Shown: one piece after another, positions 43,308 to 53,656 of the stretch | How the letters are laid out: each line of letters begins with the position of its first letter | Numbering within the stretch: the first letter of the stretch is position 1 | NCBI RefSeq assembly: GCF_005938385.1 | Contig: NZ_VCRA01000001.1 | Span: 124,001 to 188,000, forward strand | Direction of reading: 5' to 3' | Source: Paenibacillus mesophilus | GTDB lineage: Bacteria > Bacillota > Bacilli > Paenibacillales > NBRC-103111 | DNA length: 64,000 nt | Program-made: the position numbers and the translations under genes | The notes under the pieces: generated by a model | What the model was told of the DNA's origin: nothing | Database searches by the model: none | What the model saw: the letters and a program-made list of their open reading frames with translations, nothing else

Positions 43308-45932
43308 TTAAGAATGCCCCGCCACGATCGCTTCGACGGCGGCAAGCGCCTCGGAAAGCTTGGACGGATCTTTGCCCCCGGCTTGCGCCATGTCCGGTCT
43401 TCCTCCTCCGCCGCCTCCGCAGCGGGCTGCCGCTTCCTTCACGAGCTTGCCGGCATGGAATCCTTTCTGCACCAAATCCGGCGTAACCGCGGCGACGAGA
43501 TTGACCTTGTCGTCGGAGACGGCGCCGAGCACGATAACGGCCGAGCCCAGCTTCACCTTCATTTGGTCGACGATGTTGCGGAGCGAATCCATATCGCCGG
43601 CGTTCACCTTGGCCGCAAGCAGCGTAACGCCTCCGACCGTTTTCGCATTGTCCGTCAGCGATCCCGCTTCGATCGAGCTCAGCTTGCCGCGAAGCGATTC
43701 GTTCTCGCGGTTCAGCTCCTTGATCTGGGCAAGCGCGGCCTCGACCCGCTTCGGCACGTCCGGGACGTTCGACTTGAGCAGCGATGCCGCTTCGCGCAGT
43801 AGCTGGAGCTGGCCGTCCAAGTAAAGGTAAGCGCTGCGTCCCGTCACGGCTTCGATCCGGCGCACCCCGGAGCCGATTCCGCTCTCGCTCACGATCTTGA
43901 ACAGACCGATCTCCGCCGTGTTGCGCACATGACAGCCGCCGCAAAGCTCGATGCTGTAGGAGCCGACCTGCACGACGCGGACGATATCTCCGTATTTCTC
44001 GCCGAACAGCGCCATCGCGCCCATCGCCTTCGCTTCCGCGATCGGCTTCTGCTCGATGTTGACGCCCGTCTGCTTCCAAATTTGCTCGTTGACGCGCTGC
44101 TCGATCCGCGCCAGCTCCTCGGCGCTGATGCTGCCGAAGTGGGAGAAGTCGAAGCGGAGCCGGTCCGGCTCGACGAGCGAGCCCGCCTGATTGACGTGAT
44201 CGCCGAGCGTTTCTTTGAGTGCCTTGTGAAGCAAGTGCGTGGCGGTATGGTTTTTGACGATATCCTCGCGATTGCCCGCCAGAACTTCGGCTTGAACCGT
44301 ATCGCCCGAGCGCAGCGTTCCTTTCACGACCTTGACCGTTTGCACGGTTTGGCCGTGGGGAGCTTTCCATACGTCTTCCACTTCCGCCTGCACCTGATCG
44401 TTCGCAATCGTGCCGCGATCGCTCACTTGGCCGCCGCTTTCGGCATAGAAAGGCGTGCGGTCGAGCACAACTTGGCACGTTTCGCCCGCGCCGACGATAT
44501 CGACAAACGAATCGCCGTGCACGATAGCGGTAATTTTAGCACTTGTTACCAGATCAGTATACCCAACAAACTCGGTTTTAACCGTATAATCGGCGAACGG
44601 GCCGCCCTGCACCTTCATGCTGTCCGTTTCCTGACGGGCCGAACGGGCGCGGCTGCGCTGAGCCTCCATCTCGTTCTCGAACCCTTCGTGATCGACGGTA
44701 AATCCGTTCTCCGAGGCGAAGTCCTCGGTCAAGTCGAGCGGGAAGCCGTACGTGTCGTACAAGCGGAAAGCGTCGTGCCCGCCGATGACGGTGCGGCCTT
44801 CTTTCTTCAATCCGGCGATAATCGTCGACAGCATGTCGAGACCGTCGGACAGCGTTTCGTGGAAGCGCTCCTCCTCGGTGCGGATCACCTTCTCGATGAA
44901 TTCCCGCTTCTCGACGACTTCCGGATAGTACGTTCCCATAATTTCGCCGACGATCGGGGTCAGCTTGAACAAGAATGGCTTGTCGATGCCGAGCGATTTG
45001 CCGTAGCGCACGGCGCGGCGCAGCAGGCGGCGAATAATGTAGCCGCGACCTTCGTTCGACGGCAATACGCCGTCGCCAACGGCGAATACGACCGTGCGGA
45101 TATGGTCGGCAATCACTTTCAGCGCAACGTCGTGATCCGCGTTCGTGTGGTAAGCGACTCCGGCGATTGTGCACGTCTCCCGGATAATCGGCTGGAACAG
45201 GTCGGTATCGAAGTTCGAGTCAACGTCCTGAAGAATCGACGCGAACCGCTCCAGACCGGCGCCGGTATCGATATTTTTGTTCGGCAGCGGCGTGTAGCTG
45301 CCGTCCTTGTTATGGTTGAATTGCGAGAACACGAGGTTCCACACTTCGAGGAACCGTTCGTTCTCCCCGCCGGGCCAGCATTCGGGATCGTTCAGATCGC
45401 CGTATTTGTCGCCGCGGTCGTAAAATATTTCCGTACACGGACCGCACGGGCCTTCCCCGATGTCCCAGAAATTTTCCTGAAGCTTGTAGATGCGGTTCTC
45501 CGGAATGCCGATCTTCTTGTTCCAGAACTCGTATGCTTCCGTATCTTCTGGATATACCGTAACGGACAGTCTGTCCGGATCGAAGCCGATCCATTTCTTG
45601 TCGGTCAGAAACTCCCACGCCCACGTAATCGTCTCTTCCTTGAAGTAGTCGCCGATCGAGAAGTTGCCGAGCATTTCGAACATCGTATGGTGTCGGCGCG
45701 TTTTGCCGACATTTTCGATGTCGTTCGTGCGAATGCACTTCTGCGAGTTGGCGATGCGCGGATTTTCCGGGACGACCCGGCCGTCGAAATACGGCTTGAG
45801 CGGGGCCATGCCGGCGTTGATCCAGAGCAGCGACGGATCGTTGTGCGGCACGAGCGATGCGCTCGGCTCGATCTTGTGTCCTTTTCCTGCGAAAAACTCC
45901 AGCCACTTGCGGCGAATTTCACTTGCTTTCAT
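43308..45932 (-). CDS. alaS: Alanyl-tRNA synthetase
   Basis: An 874-residue synthetase of normal length that charges tRNA-Ala. The class II catalytic domain carries [19 protein letters not shown] and [15 protein letters not shown]. The editing domain has [11 protein letters not shown] and [13 protein letters not shown], which supply the zinc ligands. The C-terminal C-Ala domain ends with a [17 protein letters not shown] segment. ATG 45932 follows GGAGG. A T-box leader lies upstream, with about 310 bp of repeat-rich sequence between its terminator and the start codon. Downstream follow yrzL, ruvX and the DUF1292 genes. Confidence 0.97.
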   Translation of the reverse strand: MKASEIRRKWLEFFAGKGHKIEPSASLVPHNDPSLLWINAGMAPLKPYFDGRVVPENPRIANSQKCIRTNDIENVGKTRRHHTMFEMLGNFSIGDYFKEETITWAWEFLTDKKWIGFDPDRLSVTVYPEDTEAYEFWNKKIGIPENRIYKLQENFWDIGEGPCGPCTEIFYDRGDKYGDLNDPECWPGGENERFLEVWNLVFSQFNHNKDGSYTPLPNKNIDTGAGLERFASILQDVDSNFDTDLFQPIIRETCTIAGVAYHTNADHDVALKVIADHIRTVVFAVGDGVLPSNEGRGYIIRRLLRRAVRYGKSLGIDKPFLFKLTPIVGEIMGTYYPEVVEKREFIEKVIRTEEERFHETLSDGLDMLSTIIAGLKKEGRTVIGGHDAFRLYDTYGFPLDLTEDFASENGFTVDHEGFENEMEAQRSRARSARQETDSMKVQGGPFADYTVKTEFVGYTDLVTSAKITAIVHGDSFVDIVGAGETCQVVLDRTPFYAESGGQVSDRGTIANDQVQAEVEDVWKAPHGQTVQTVKVVKGTLRSGDTVQAEVLAGNREDIVKNHTATHLLHKALKETLGDHVNQAGSLVEPDRLRFDFSHFGSISAEELARIEQRVNEQIWKQTGVNIEQKPIAEAKAMGAMALFGEKYGDIVRVVQVGSYSIELCGGCHVRNTAEIGLFKIVSESGIGSGVRRIEAVTGRSAYLYLDGQLQLLREAASLLKSNVPDVPKRVEAALAQIKELNRENESLRGKLSSIEAGSLTDNAKTVGGVTLLAAKVNAGDMDSLRNIVDQMKVKLGSAVIVLGAVSDDKVNLVAAVTPDLVQKGFHAGKLVKEAAARCGGGGGGRPDMAQAGGKDPSKLSEALAAVEAIVAGHS

Positions 45933-45993
45933 CGATATGCTCCTCCGTTTATTTGGGGTTATAGGTTCAATTCCTGCCGTGGATCCGATCGTG

Positions 45994-46192
45994 AACTAAC
46001 ATTCACAATTAGTGAACCTCAATTCGCTAATGGGTCGGTTTTTCGTCCGTTCGGGCAGTTAGCGAACTTTACTCCATTATTAGTGAACTCAAGTTCAGTA
46101 ATTGATTACTTAAGTTCACTATTTCCGCTAATTCATCAATTTAAAGCCGCATAAGCAAATGTGGTTCGTAAATAAGCAAATTCAGTTCGCTA
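45994..46192. repeat. Cluster of GTGAAC/GTTCAC half-sites in the alaS leader
   Basis: Between the T-box terminator and alaS, variants of TTAGTGAAC and its inverse AGTTCACTA occur at least six times, for example near 45994, 46012, 46055, 46081, 46110 and 46180. The clearest is the palindrome-like ATTAGTGAACTCAAGTTCAG at 46078-46097. The stretch is AT-rich beside GC-rich genes. It may be a dispersed intergenic repeat inserted into the leader. Confidence 0.55.
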
Positions 46193-46242
46193 TCGCTCAA
46201 ACTCCGACCCGAACCGCGATTGCATCGGGCCCGAACTCTCCG

Positions 46243-46642
46243 AAAAAACAAAAAACGCCCCTGAATATCAGGGACGAGATCGTTCTCGCGGTACCACCCT
46301 GGTTACTGCGCGTGCTGGTACGGTGCGAAGCGCCCTGCCTTGCCGCCTGCTCCCCTCGGGAAACAAACACAAGACGTGCGTCGCGACCGGGCAGCGGCCC
46401 GCAATCGCCTTAAGGGGAATATAACGGTTCCGAACCGGTGGAGTTTATCCACGCTCCGAAGCAGCTTCGGCCATCCTTCTTCATAAAGGTTCTCTCAGCC
46501 TGGCATCGGATGCGGCCGCATTCCGGCGCCGGAACCTTCTCTCTGGATCAAGGTCGACGGCTTACTCGTTTCGTCATGGCGTTGGGCGATATGCCGTTCA
46601 AGTTAGTTGCACGTACGCGCAAAAAACCGTATTCATCCCATA
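46243..46642 (-). ncRNA. T-box riboswitch leader of alaS
   Basis: On the minus strand the leader contains the T-box sequence AGGGTGGTACCGCG (46300-46287), which binds the free 3' end of uncharged tRNA. It is followed by the terminator CCCTGA-TAT-TCAGGG with a T run to 46243. Stem I features are visible upstream: AGAGAGAAGGTTC with GGCTGAGAGAACCTT. Uncharged tRNA-Ala should stabilise the antiterminator and let transcription reach alaS. I could not fix the specifier codon with certainty. Confidence 0.9.
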
Positions 46643-46671
46643 ATATTATATGGGAGATTACGGTTTGTCAA
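46643..46671 (-). promoter_or_regulatory. Consensus promoter of the alaS T-box leader
   Basis: On the minus strand TTGACA (46671-46666) and TAATAT (46648-46643) are 17 bp apart, nearly the ideal sigma-A promoter. The transcript would begin near 46636. Confidence 0.85.
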
Positions 46672-46714
46672 TGTACGGCGGCGCATCGTTTCCGATTGCC
46701 GGAAGACTGCCGGA

Positions 46715-47041
46715 TTACGGCTTGAGCCAGGCGTACAAAACGTCCGCCATTTGCCGATATCCTTCCGGCGCGGGATGGACGCCGTTGTTTTGCCGAATTT
46801 CCGTCCGCATGTTGCGGGCGTTGCCTTCGATCAGCTCGACCGGCATGTTGCGCGCCGTATCGAGATTGACATGCAGCGGGATCGGCTCGATGCCGCCGCG
46901 ATCCGAAAAGCGGCGGAGCAGCTCGCGATTCCACATGTGCCATTTGCGCTTGTACCGTCTGCGGCTTTGCAGCACGCCGTAGCTTTTGCCGAAGCTGTCC
47001 TGCGTCCGGGATGGCGGAATCGCGAGCATGATGCCGAACAC
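46715..47041 (-). pseudogene. C-terminal remnant of an SGNH/GDSL-type hydrolase
   Basis: The 108-codon frame ends with NNGVHPAPEGYRQMADVLYA, the last conserved block of SGNH hydrolases with the catalytic histidine (GVHP). The nucleophile block (GDS) and the two middle blocks are missing. No start with a ribosome site fits, and the sequence upstream belongs to another remnant. It is probably the 3' end of a carbohydrate acetylesterase gene in the decaying polysaccharide cluster. Confidence 0.7.
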
Positions 47042-47138
47042 TCCTTTAGCGAAATGCGGATTCGCCGTATGATCAAGCTTTCAAGATCGCGCCGGCAAAT
47101 ATAAGCTTTATGCGCTTGCAACCGGTTATCCGCTCGGA

Positions 47139-47554
47139 CTACCAGTCAACACTTTCTTCCAGATATTGAATCGTGTTTACGATGTCGCGATTTTTCTCGT
47201 CTTCGCCTACTTGGCCTTCGAGTTCGATGATCTATTCTCCTTGAAAGCCCAGCTTTTTCAAGCCGGCAAGCAGCCGCGGAAAATCGACTTTGCCTTGGCC
47301 TACCGCAACTTGTCGTCCCAGATGCTCACCGTCCGTCGGATAGAATCCGTCTTTCACATGAATGTTCCGGATATATGGCCCGATCATGTCAAGCGCTTCA
47401 ACCGAGTTGCCTTTCCCATAGAGGATCAGGTTCGCGGGGTCATAATTAATGCCCAGGTTATTTGTGCCGACCCGCTGGATCGTGCGCAGCAGAACGACAG
47501 GCGTTTCCTGCCCGGTTTCGAACCAGAACTCGATCCCCCGTAATGCCGATGTTC
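47139..47554 (-). pseudogene. Sugar-phosphate isomerase/epimerase with internal deletion and stop
   Basis: The C-terminal half of a xylose-isomerase-like TIM-barrel enzyme is plain: GIEFWFETGQETPVVLL, NLGINYDPANLILYG, IGPYIRNIHVKDGF and QGKVDFPRLLAGLKKLGFQG. An in-frame TAG then interrupts it before IIELEG, and the true end is TAG at 47139. At the 5' side a ribosome site and ATG (47554, reading MNIGI) look like the original start. They join out of frame directly to mid-protein sequence, so roughly half the gene is deleted. It follows a Gfo/Idh gene in the same operon, a common pairing. Confidence 0.8.
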
Positions 47555-47596
47555 ATCTGACGACTATGCCTCCTTTTTAATTATATCCGCGTTTTG

Positions 47597-48526
47597 TTAT
47601 GCCTTGGGATATTTCATTTCCTTGTAAGATACGGTAAAGGCGGCACCGTCATAACCGGCGTAATCGTCGGGTATTTCAGGCAGCGCGATGATAGCGCCCC
47701 CACGCTCATGAGAAAGTTTGGCCGCGATCGCGGACAGCTCCACCTCTATCAGTTGCCCTATCGGCAACGGGGCCGGCCCATCGCCTGCCAAATAAGGCAT
47801 GATCGCTTCGAGCAAGGCTCGGTACAGCCTGCTGCTGTCGATTTTGATGAAATCGACGCGCCTCTGCGTCACTACGTTTGCGTAGCTTGGCAAATAGGCT
47901 GCCGTCTTGCCGACGCTTACGATTCCCCGCCTGCCGTCCTTCCAAGTCAGCTCCAATTGCCGTTGGCCGCCTCCCGTTCCGATATAGCGGGCATGTCTGA
48001 CGCCCGGACCCATCAAGCCGTGCAGCAGCGAGAAAGCATGGATGCCGTAGTTGAACTCGTCAACGGAACAGCCTGCAACCGCGTACACCCATTCTTCTTT
48101 CGGTACGCCGAGTGCGTGCCATTCCTGCAGTTCGCGGCTGTACATCAAGGACGATCCGCCGGTAATGCGCGCCCCCCCTTGGACCCACTCCGCGATTTGC
48201 CGCAAATGACGGACGTTCCCGGCAATCGGCTTGTCGATGAAGACAGCAATGCCGGCCTCGACAAACGGCCTGGATCGTTCGACATGCAAATCCCAATCGC
48301 AGCTGTGAACAAACGCTGCATCCACAAGCCCGACCATGTCTTCGATTGTGGCGCAGACGTTGGCAATGCCGTGATCTTGCGCGAACTTTTCCGCATAGCC
48401 AGGCGGGTGGATCGACCCTCCATCGTATACGGCGGCTACTTCATGCCCCATTTCTTTTAATACCGGGATAAAACTGCCGGGGTGCGACGTATCCAGGTCA
48501 ACGAGACCGATGCGCAATCTGTTCAT
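47597..48526 (-). CDS. Gfo/Idh/MocA family oxidoreductase
   Basis: A 309-residue oxidoreductase with an N-terminal domain starting LRIGLVDLDTSHPGSF, an atypical version of the nucleotide-binding motif, and IDKPIAGN in place of EKP. This subgroup is often found with uronate or polysaccharide genes. ATG 48526 follows GAGGAGG and overlaps the TGA of the enolase-superfamily gene. It is coupled to that gene and followed by the broken isomerase gene. The nucleotide motif lacks the usual GxGxxG, so activity is less sure. Confidence 0.85.
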   Translation of the reverse strand: MNRLRIGLVDLDTSHPGSFIPVLKEMGHEVAAVYDGGSIHPPGYAEKFAQDHGIANVCATIEDMVGLVDAAFVHSCDWDLHVERSRPFVEAGIAVFIDKPIAGNVRHLRQIAEWVQGGARITGGSSLMYSRELQEWHALGVPKEEWVYAVAGCSVDEFNYGIHAFSLLHGLMGPGVRHARYIGTGGGQRQLELTWKDGRRGIVSVGKTAAYLPSYANVVTQRRVDFIKIDSSRLYRALLEAIMPYLAGDGPAPLPIGQLIEVELSAIAAKLSHERGGAIIALPEIPDDYAGYDGAAFTVSYKEMKYPKA

Positions 48527-49824
48527 TCGGATTGTCCTCCTCTGCATAAAGCGGCATAGTGAATTCCTGTCTCCAAGGCGCCGCCGTCATGAACATAGAA
48601 GCCGTCGTTCAACCGGAATACGCCTCTGTCCGCTTCGATCCAGTCGGAGCCGGCACGCGGATGCCAGCTTTTCATCCGTTCCCAGTTCCGATAATTTTGG
48701 TGTCCGTTCGTTTCGATAACGCCTACCTTGAGGCCGGGGATCGGCTCGAGCCGGGCCGCCAAATTTTTGTTCCAGTCAACAAGAACGGGATTCGCGGTCA
48801 AATCGGCACAGAAGCAAGGGACGCCTCTATCCCGCGCCAGTTTGGCCATCCTTAGGCTCAAACTCATCGTTTTGGCTACCGGCTTGAGCGCAAACGCCCC
48901 GTATCCGAGATCGATTCGTTCCGATACGTCATGCAAATCGTGAACGCTCTCGTCTGCGGCCAATCGTACCGGAACATCCGAAACGTCTATTTTGAGCTCT
49001 TCCGGAAACGGTTCCTCGAACAAGACGATCCGCTCCAGCGCCCCGATCTTGTCGGCGTACTCGAGCAATCGGAATATACGGTCTTTCCCGTCGTAACGGC
49101 CGTTCGCGTCCAAATAGTAAGCGATTTTCCCGCTCTGCGTATATTCGGTTTCATAGCTCGAAGCCACCTTGTGAATATGGGCCAACCTGCGGCAGTCCCA
49201 TTCGAGCATTTTGGTTTGGCTGCCGTCCCGGTCCGGATCTGCCCCGACTTTGATTTTCAACAAAAAATACCCGTTATTCAGTAACCGGATCATGTCGGTC
49301 TCGGACATGCCGTATGGAATGAGCGGTATGCTCCCAAGGCGGGTTTGCCGTTCCCATTTCGGATATCGGTATGGTTCCGGTATCAACTCTTCGAAATGGA
49401 GCCCCTTACTTTTCACATACAGCCCCCATGCCGCATGATCGACGGTTACGAGTGAATTGAGCACGAATGTGCTTCTCAAATCCGGAAGACCGATCGATTT
49501 CAGGCCATAGTCGTACACTTCCGGAAATATTCGGTCCAACAGATCCAACGGTGTTGCGAACTCCTCCCTTTCCAATGCCTTTAGCGCGAAGCGAGTCAAG
49601 TTGACCATCAACTCGTTTCCGGCCAACTCCCCGTATCGTTCAAGTACCCGGGAATCCGACCATAGCACGCTTTGGACGCCGACGCCCATTCCGACCCTGC
49701 CCTCCTCGCCGGTCAATAAAGTGACGGACTGCCACGCCTCGGACAAATAGGCGCCTTTAAAGCCGAAAGGAGAGAGGAGCGGTTCGTTTTGCACCGCATG
49801 ATCGGTTCTCGTGATCCGAATCAT
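48523..49824 (-). CDS. Enolase-superfamily enzyme (mandelate racemase type)
   Basis: A 433-residue enzyme that abstracts a proton next to a carboxylate. The barrel residues are K190-x-K192 in LLKIKVGAD, metal ligands D239 (LDANGRY), E270 (FEEPFP) and D291/E292 (ADES), and a lysine in ALKPVAKT. The family includes sugar-acid dehydratases and epimerases. Placed between two Gfo/Idh genes and beside a rhamnosidase, a role in sugar-acid breakdown is likely. It overlaps both neighbours by 4 bp. Confidence 0.87.
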   Translation of the reverse strand: MIRITRTDHAVQNEPLLSPFGFKGAYLSEAWQSVTLLTGEEGRVGMGVGVQSVLWSDSRVLERYGELAGNELMVNLTRFALKALEREEFATPLDLLDRIFPEVYDYGLKSIGLPDLRSTFVLNSLVTVDHAAWGLYVKSKGLHFEELIPEPYRYPKWERQTRLGSIPLIPYGMSETDMIRLLNNGYFLLKIKVGADPDRDGSQTKMLEWDCRRLAHIHKVASSYETEYTQSGKIAYYLDANGRYDGKDRIFRLLEYADKIGALERIVLFEEPFPEELKIDVSDVPVRLAADESVHDLHDVSERIDLGYGAFALKPVAKTMSLSLRMAKLARDRGVPCFCADLTANPVLVDWNKNLAARLEPIPGLKVGVIETNGHQNYRNWERMKSWHPRAGSDWIEADRGVFRLNDGFYVHDGGALETGIHYAALCRGGQSE

Positions 49825-50837
49825 GATTTCACATTGCCGGCAAGCGAAGCAACCGCCTGCTCCACGACCGATTTGATCGGCTCCGGTTTGCCGCTGCGCA
49901 ATGATTCGAACGCTTGCAGCACCATTAACGTCGCATACAGTCCGTCCACATGATCGATCGGCGCCGGCGCATCCTCCTGCAGACAGCGCAGAAACGCTTT
50001 ATTTTCTTCCAGAAAGCCGGATTCGGTTCCTTTGAACAGTTGCGGTTCCTTGCCTGCCTCCGTATAAATCATCGTTGTCAACCGATCCGTGATCGTGATC
50101 GACTTATTCTCGGCAAACAGCTGCATAAAAAATTTGCTCGTATGCGGCGGACAACTAGAATCCCCCTGGACCAAGCTCCCGGCCGCCCCGTTGTCGAAGC
50201 GGAATACTGCAACCATATTGTCAATGACTCCGGTCGGCTGGTAATAATTCGCACCTGCTGCATACACCTCTACAGGGTCGCCTCCCGATACGAAGCGCAA
50301 AATATCAGTGGAATGACAGCCTTGGCTCAGTACGTTGCCGCCGCCTTTGATCGGATCGTTGCCCCAAATCGTGTCGCCCCAACGGTTATCCATCATTTGC
50401 ATCGTCACGACTACCGGCTGCGGAATAAGTTCCTTCGCTTTCCACAGCAGCTCGTAGTAGCGCATTTTGAACGCCGTAAACAGCTTCTTTCCGGTGCGGA
50501 CTGTCGCTTCTCCGATGCGGACACAATCTTCGGCCGTCATGGCGAGCGGTTTCTCTACGAGAACGTGCTTGCCTGCTTCCAAGGCTCGGATGCTGTATTC
50601 GGTGTGAGTGTCATGCTGTGTCGTCACATAAATGGCATCCAGCTCGGGATCATTGAAGAAACGGTCTGTGTCTGTAGTTGCGTATGCACCGCCGAATTGC
50701 TCCAGCAACGCCTGTGCGCTTTTCTCGAACACGTCGCAATACGCCCGCACTTCCATCCCCTCCAGCTCTGCTATGCATGTGGCGTGCAACTTCCCCAAGC
50801 TCCCGCAACCGATAATCCCAACTCTGATTGTACTCAT
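49821..50837 (-). CDS. Gfo/Idh/MocA family oxidoreductase
   Basis: A 338-residue NAD(P)-dependent oxidoreductase with GCGSLGKLH at 11-19 and VEKPLAMTAEDC near 95. It is the most canonical of the four family members in the window. The stop overlaps the next ATG (ATGA). The rhamnosidase gene ends 80 bp upstream on the same strand. The product probably oxidises a sugar or inositol-like compound freed by the cluster. Confidence 0.9.
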   Translation of the reverse strand: MSTIRVGIIGCGSLGKLHATCIAELEGMEVRAYCDVFEKSAQALLEQFGGAYATTDTDRFFNDPELDAIYVTTQHDTHTEYSIRALEAGKHVLVEKPLAMTAEDCVRIGEATVRTGKKLFTAFKMRYYELLWKAKELIPQPVVVTMQMMDNRWGDTIWGNDPIKGGGNVLSQGCHSTDILRFVSGGDPVEVYAAGANYYQPTGVIDNMVAVFRFDNGAAGSLVQGDSSCPPHTSKFFMQLFAENKSITITDRLTTMIYTEAGKEPQLFKGTESGFLEENKAFLRCLQEDAPAPIDHVDGLYATLMVLQAFESLRSGKPEPIKSVVEQAVASLAGNVKS

Positions 50838-50917
50838 TTTGGTTGGCTCCTCTCCGTCCCCGGAAGTGTCATTTAAAAACGAGAATATTGTTGTTCATCT
50901 TCAAATCCATTCCCCCC

Positions 50918-53590
50918 TCACGCCTTTGCCTCTATGCGGTACCGGCCGCAAGGCACGTCACGGAGCAGCAAATATACGCCGTGTCTTTCCACTTGCGTCC
51001 GAACCCCGTTTACCAGCACGAAACAATCCGCGGCATGCGGCCGAGGGAGCGGTACGTACGCGTCGGCCGTCGTATTCGACGGGATTTGCAGCTCCATCGT
51101 GTATGCCATTTCCACGGCCTGCTCGATCGCCAGCTCTACCGCCCCCCTTGGCGTCGGAACGCGTATGGAAGCGTTGCGCAGCTTCCCGGTTTGCGGCCGG
51201 ATGCGCACCTTGGCGAACCCCGGCTCGGCCGGCATTACACCCATCACCCGGCTGCCGATCAAATAAGCGGTAAACGCTCCGGCAGGGTGACACAGACTCG
51301 CGTTCGCTTTTTGTGTCAGGTCCCATGCTTCCCACGTCGTCGTCGCGCCTTGGCGGATCATGTTCATCGGGCTATACTCGCCGTCCGCTTTCAACAGCTC
51401 CAATGCATAATCCGCCTCGCCATAGTCAAACAGCGCTTCGAACAAAAACATCGCCAAAAACAAATTGCAGCGCATCCCCCTCGATCGGATATGTCGCAGC
51501 ACCGGCTCCGTCCGCTCCGCCGGAACAAGCCCCAACGCCAATGCAAACGCATTGCTGTGTAGCGACGAATGGACGCTCGGCCGTCCTTCCCCGTCCAAGC
51601 CGTCACAATACGCGCCAATCGTTCCGTTCCAGAACCGCGAGTTGATCATCCGCTTCAATGATGCGGCGCTTTTCGCATAGGCGTCGGCATCTTCGGACCG
51701 GCCGATCGCAGCGGCAATACCCGCCAACGCCGTCGTCATGCCATAATAAACCGCGTTCGGTACGATGTTGACCGGGAGCATCTCATGTCCGTCCCGCATA
51801 TTGACCGGCCAGTCCACCAAATCGCACAACGTGTCGTTAGTTCGCGTCAGCAAGCCCGATTCGTCCGCAAATGTCGTCATGTAACGGTGCACGCGGCAAA
51901 GGCTCGCGTACTGCGCGGCCAGAAACGGCTTGTCACCGGTATATTCGTAGTAACGCCACGCCATCAACACGGGATACATCGTATACTCCGTAAAATAATG
52001 CGGTCGTCCCGCCGGAGCCATACAACGCAGCTTCCCGTCCGGGTCGGACTGCAAAAAATAACCGATCATGCTGCGGCTCAAGTTCCATTCCCCGGCGACG
52101 TAGTAGGCAGCGCTCATCTCCAAATACGTATCGAGCGAATAATTCGCCTTTTCCCGGCTCGGACAGTCCATATACAGTTCTTGCGTTCCTACCTTCGTCG
52201 AATACGCGGAAATATCCCACAACGCGTTCAGATCGCCATCCGAGCTGCGAAAGGAAGCCGCGGTATCGTCAAACGGATAATGCCTCACGACAGCTCGGAC
52301 GGCCCGGAGCGTAACCGTATCGGACAAGACGATCACCTCGCCGTACCGGAAAGCGCGATAGTCGTAAAACTCGATCGTCTGTACGCCGTCCCGAATCGTC
52401 CAAACGTCCCGGTAAACGCAGTTGCAGCGCATATCGAACCGCACCGATCCGGCTTCATCCAGTTCTTCCCCTAGCCGGATTTCCACACGGTCGCCCGCAC
52501 GGCCTTCCACAACCAGACGCAGCATGCCGACGATTTCCTTGCCCATATCGAAGCGTACCCCGTCAGGCAGCTCCGTTATCTGCTTCGGCTCTTGTTCCTC
52601 CACGTGCAGAACGTCGGTTTCCTGTGCGAACAGCTTCCACTTTCCGCCATCCTGCACGGACGCCCGTTCCCATGCTTCGTCGGAATATCCCGCCTCCTTC
52701 CACCCTTGCGGCTCGGCCCGCGCGTCGATCTGCTCGTCGAACCCGGTATCGTAGCCGAGTTTGCGCGTCCAGCCGTATGCTTCCGAGCGCTTCGCCCGCC
52801 ATGTTTCGTCGGTTCCGATGATCTCGTCCGTCCCGTCTTCGTATACGACCCGAATCTGGGCGATCCAGCCGGCCCGCCCGTCGCCGCTCACGAGAGCGTT
52901 ATTCACGAGCCCTTGGTAATAGGCGTGGACTGCGATGCAGAGCGGCTGCCCGGATTTGAAGAAAGGCAGCAGCTCGTAGCCGTTATAGTTGTGTCCGATA
53001 TCCGGATAGGACGGGCATGGCCCTTGGCCGACGAACGATCCGTTCACATACAGCTTGTACATGTCGTCCGCCGACACGCAGGCGACAATGCGCTTGACCG
53101 GTTTAGGCGCGAGCGCGACTTCCTTGCGCAAATAAACGTGATTGTTCGGTTCGATACCCGAATCCGAACCTGAATCCGGCTCCGGCGATTTGTCCGTCCA
53201 GATCCATCGCGCCTGCCATGGTCCGTCGATGCCGGTCGCAAACACGGCATGGTCGGAGTAATCGGTAGCCGTACCCGTGTCGTCCCAAATACGAATCTTC
53301 CAGTAGTAGTACGTTTGCGCTTCCAGCGGAGCCCCTTCGTATAAAATATGCGCCATCTCGCTGCCGTCCGTTTTTCCGCTGTCCCACATCGTTCCGCGGT
53401 TTGCGCGCAAATCGCCCAAGTCGGCCGCCACCAGGATCTGATAGGCGCTTTGGCGGCGAATACGCTCGCCTCCGATCGTCCAGGAGAATCGCAGCCCGGC
53501 TGCGCCTACTCCGATCGGGCTATCGCGCCTATTGCAAAGCAAGCTTGTCGGAATGCCCGGTTGTTCGTTCACCCCGTACGTATGTTTCAT
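50918..53590 (-). CDS. Alpha-L-rhamnosidase, GH78 family
   Basis: An 890-residue glycosidase that releases terminal rhamnose. N-terminal beta-sandwich domains (to about 450, with CVSADDMYKLYVNGSFVGQG) precede an alpha/alpha barrel. The barrel has YMDCPSREKANY, the conserved acidic motif, and ATTTWEAWD with the catalytic glutamate; a C-terminal sandwich ends at IEAKA. There is no signal peptide, so it works in the cytoplasm on imported oligosaccharides. ATG 53590 is one codon after a GTG; either could start. It heads the coupled oxidoreductase/enolase set. Confidence 0.92.
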   Translation of the reverse strand: MKHTYGVNEQPGIPTSLLCNRRDSPIGVGAAGLRFSWTIGGERIRRQSAYQILVAADLGDLRANRGTMWDSGKTDGSEMAHILYEGAPLEAQTYYYWKIRIWDDTGTATDYSDHAVFATGIDGPWQARWIWTDKSPEPDSGSDSGIEPNNHVYLRKEVALAPKPVKRIVACVSADDMYKLYVNGSFVGQGPCPSYPDIGHNYNGYELLPFFKSGQPLCIAVHAYYQGLVNNALVSGDGRAGWIAQIRVVYEDGTDEIIGTDETWRAKRSEAYGWTRKLGYDTGFDEQIDARAEPQGWKEAGYSDEAWERASVQDGGKWKLFAQETDVLHVEEQEPKQITELPDGVRFDMGKEIVGMLRLVVEGRAGDRVEIRLGEELDEAGSVRFDMRCNCVYRDVWTIRDGVQTIEFYDYRAFRYGEVIVLSDTVTLRAVRAVVRHYPFDDTAASFRSSDGDLNALWDISAYSTKVGTQELYMDCPSREKANYSLDTYLEMSAAYYVAGEWNLSRSMIGYFLQSDPDGKLRCMAPAGRPHYFTEYTMYPVLMAWRYYEYTGDKPFLAAQYASLCRVHRYMTTFADESGLLTRTNDTLCDLVDWPVNMRDGHEMLPVNIVPNAVYYGMTTALAGIAAAIGRSEDADAYAKSAASLKRMINSRFWNGTIGAYCDGLDGEGRPSVHSSLHSNAFALALGLVPAERTEPVLRHIRSRGMRCNLFLAMFLFEALFDYGEADYALELLKADGEYSPMNMIRQGATTTWEAWDLTQKANASLCHPAGAFTAYLIGSRVMGVMPAEPGFAKVRIRPQTGKLRNASIRVPTPRGAVELAIEQAVEMAYTMELQIPSNTTADAYVPLPRPHAADCFVLVNGVRTQVERHGVYLLLRDVPCGRYRIEAKA

Positions 53591-53656
53591 CACCCGTCAT
53601 CACTCCCGAAAAGGATGACCATGCTCGGCCATCTGATCTATTTTCCCCGGCTCGCT

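Noticed and set aside
43929..46154. 741-codon plus-strand open frame opposite alaS
   Set aside because: It shadows alaS and its leader, shows no domain, and alaS is certain.
46159..46725. Small plus-strand frames over the alaS leader
   Set aside because: They overlap a clear T-box riboswitch on the other strand and have no ribosome sites or known motifs.
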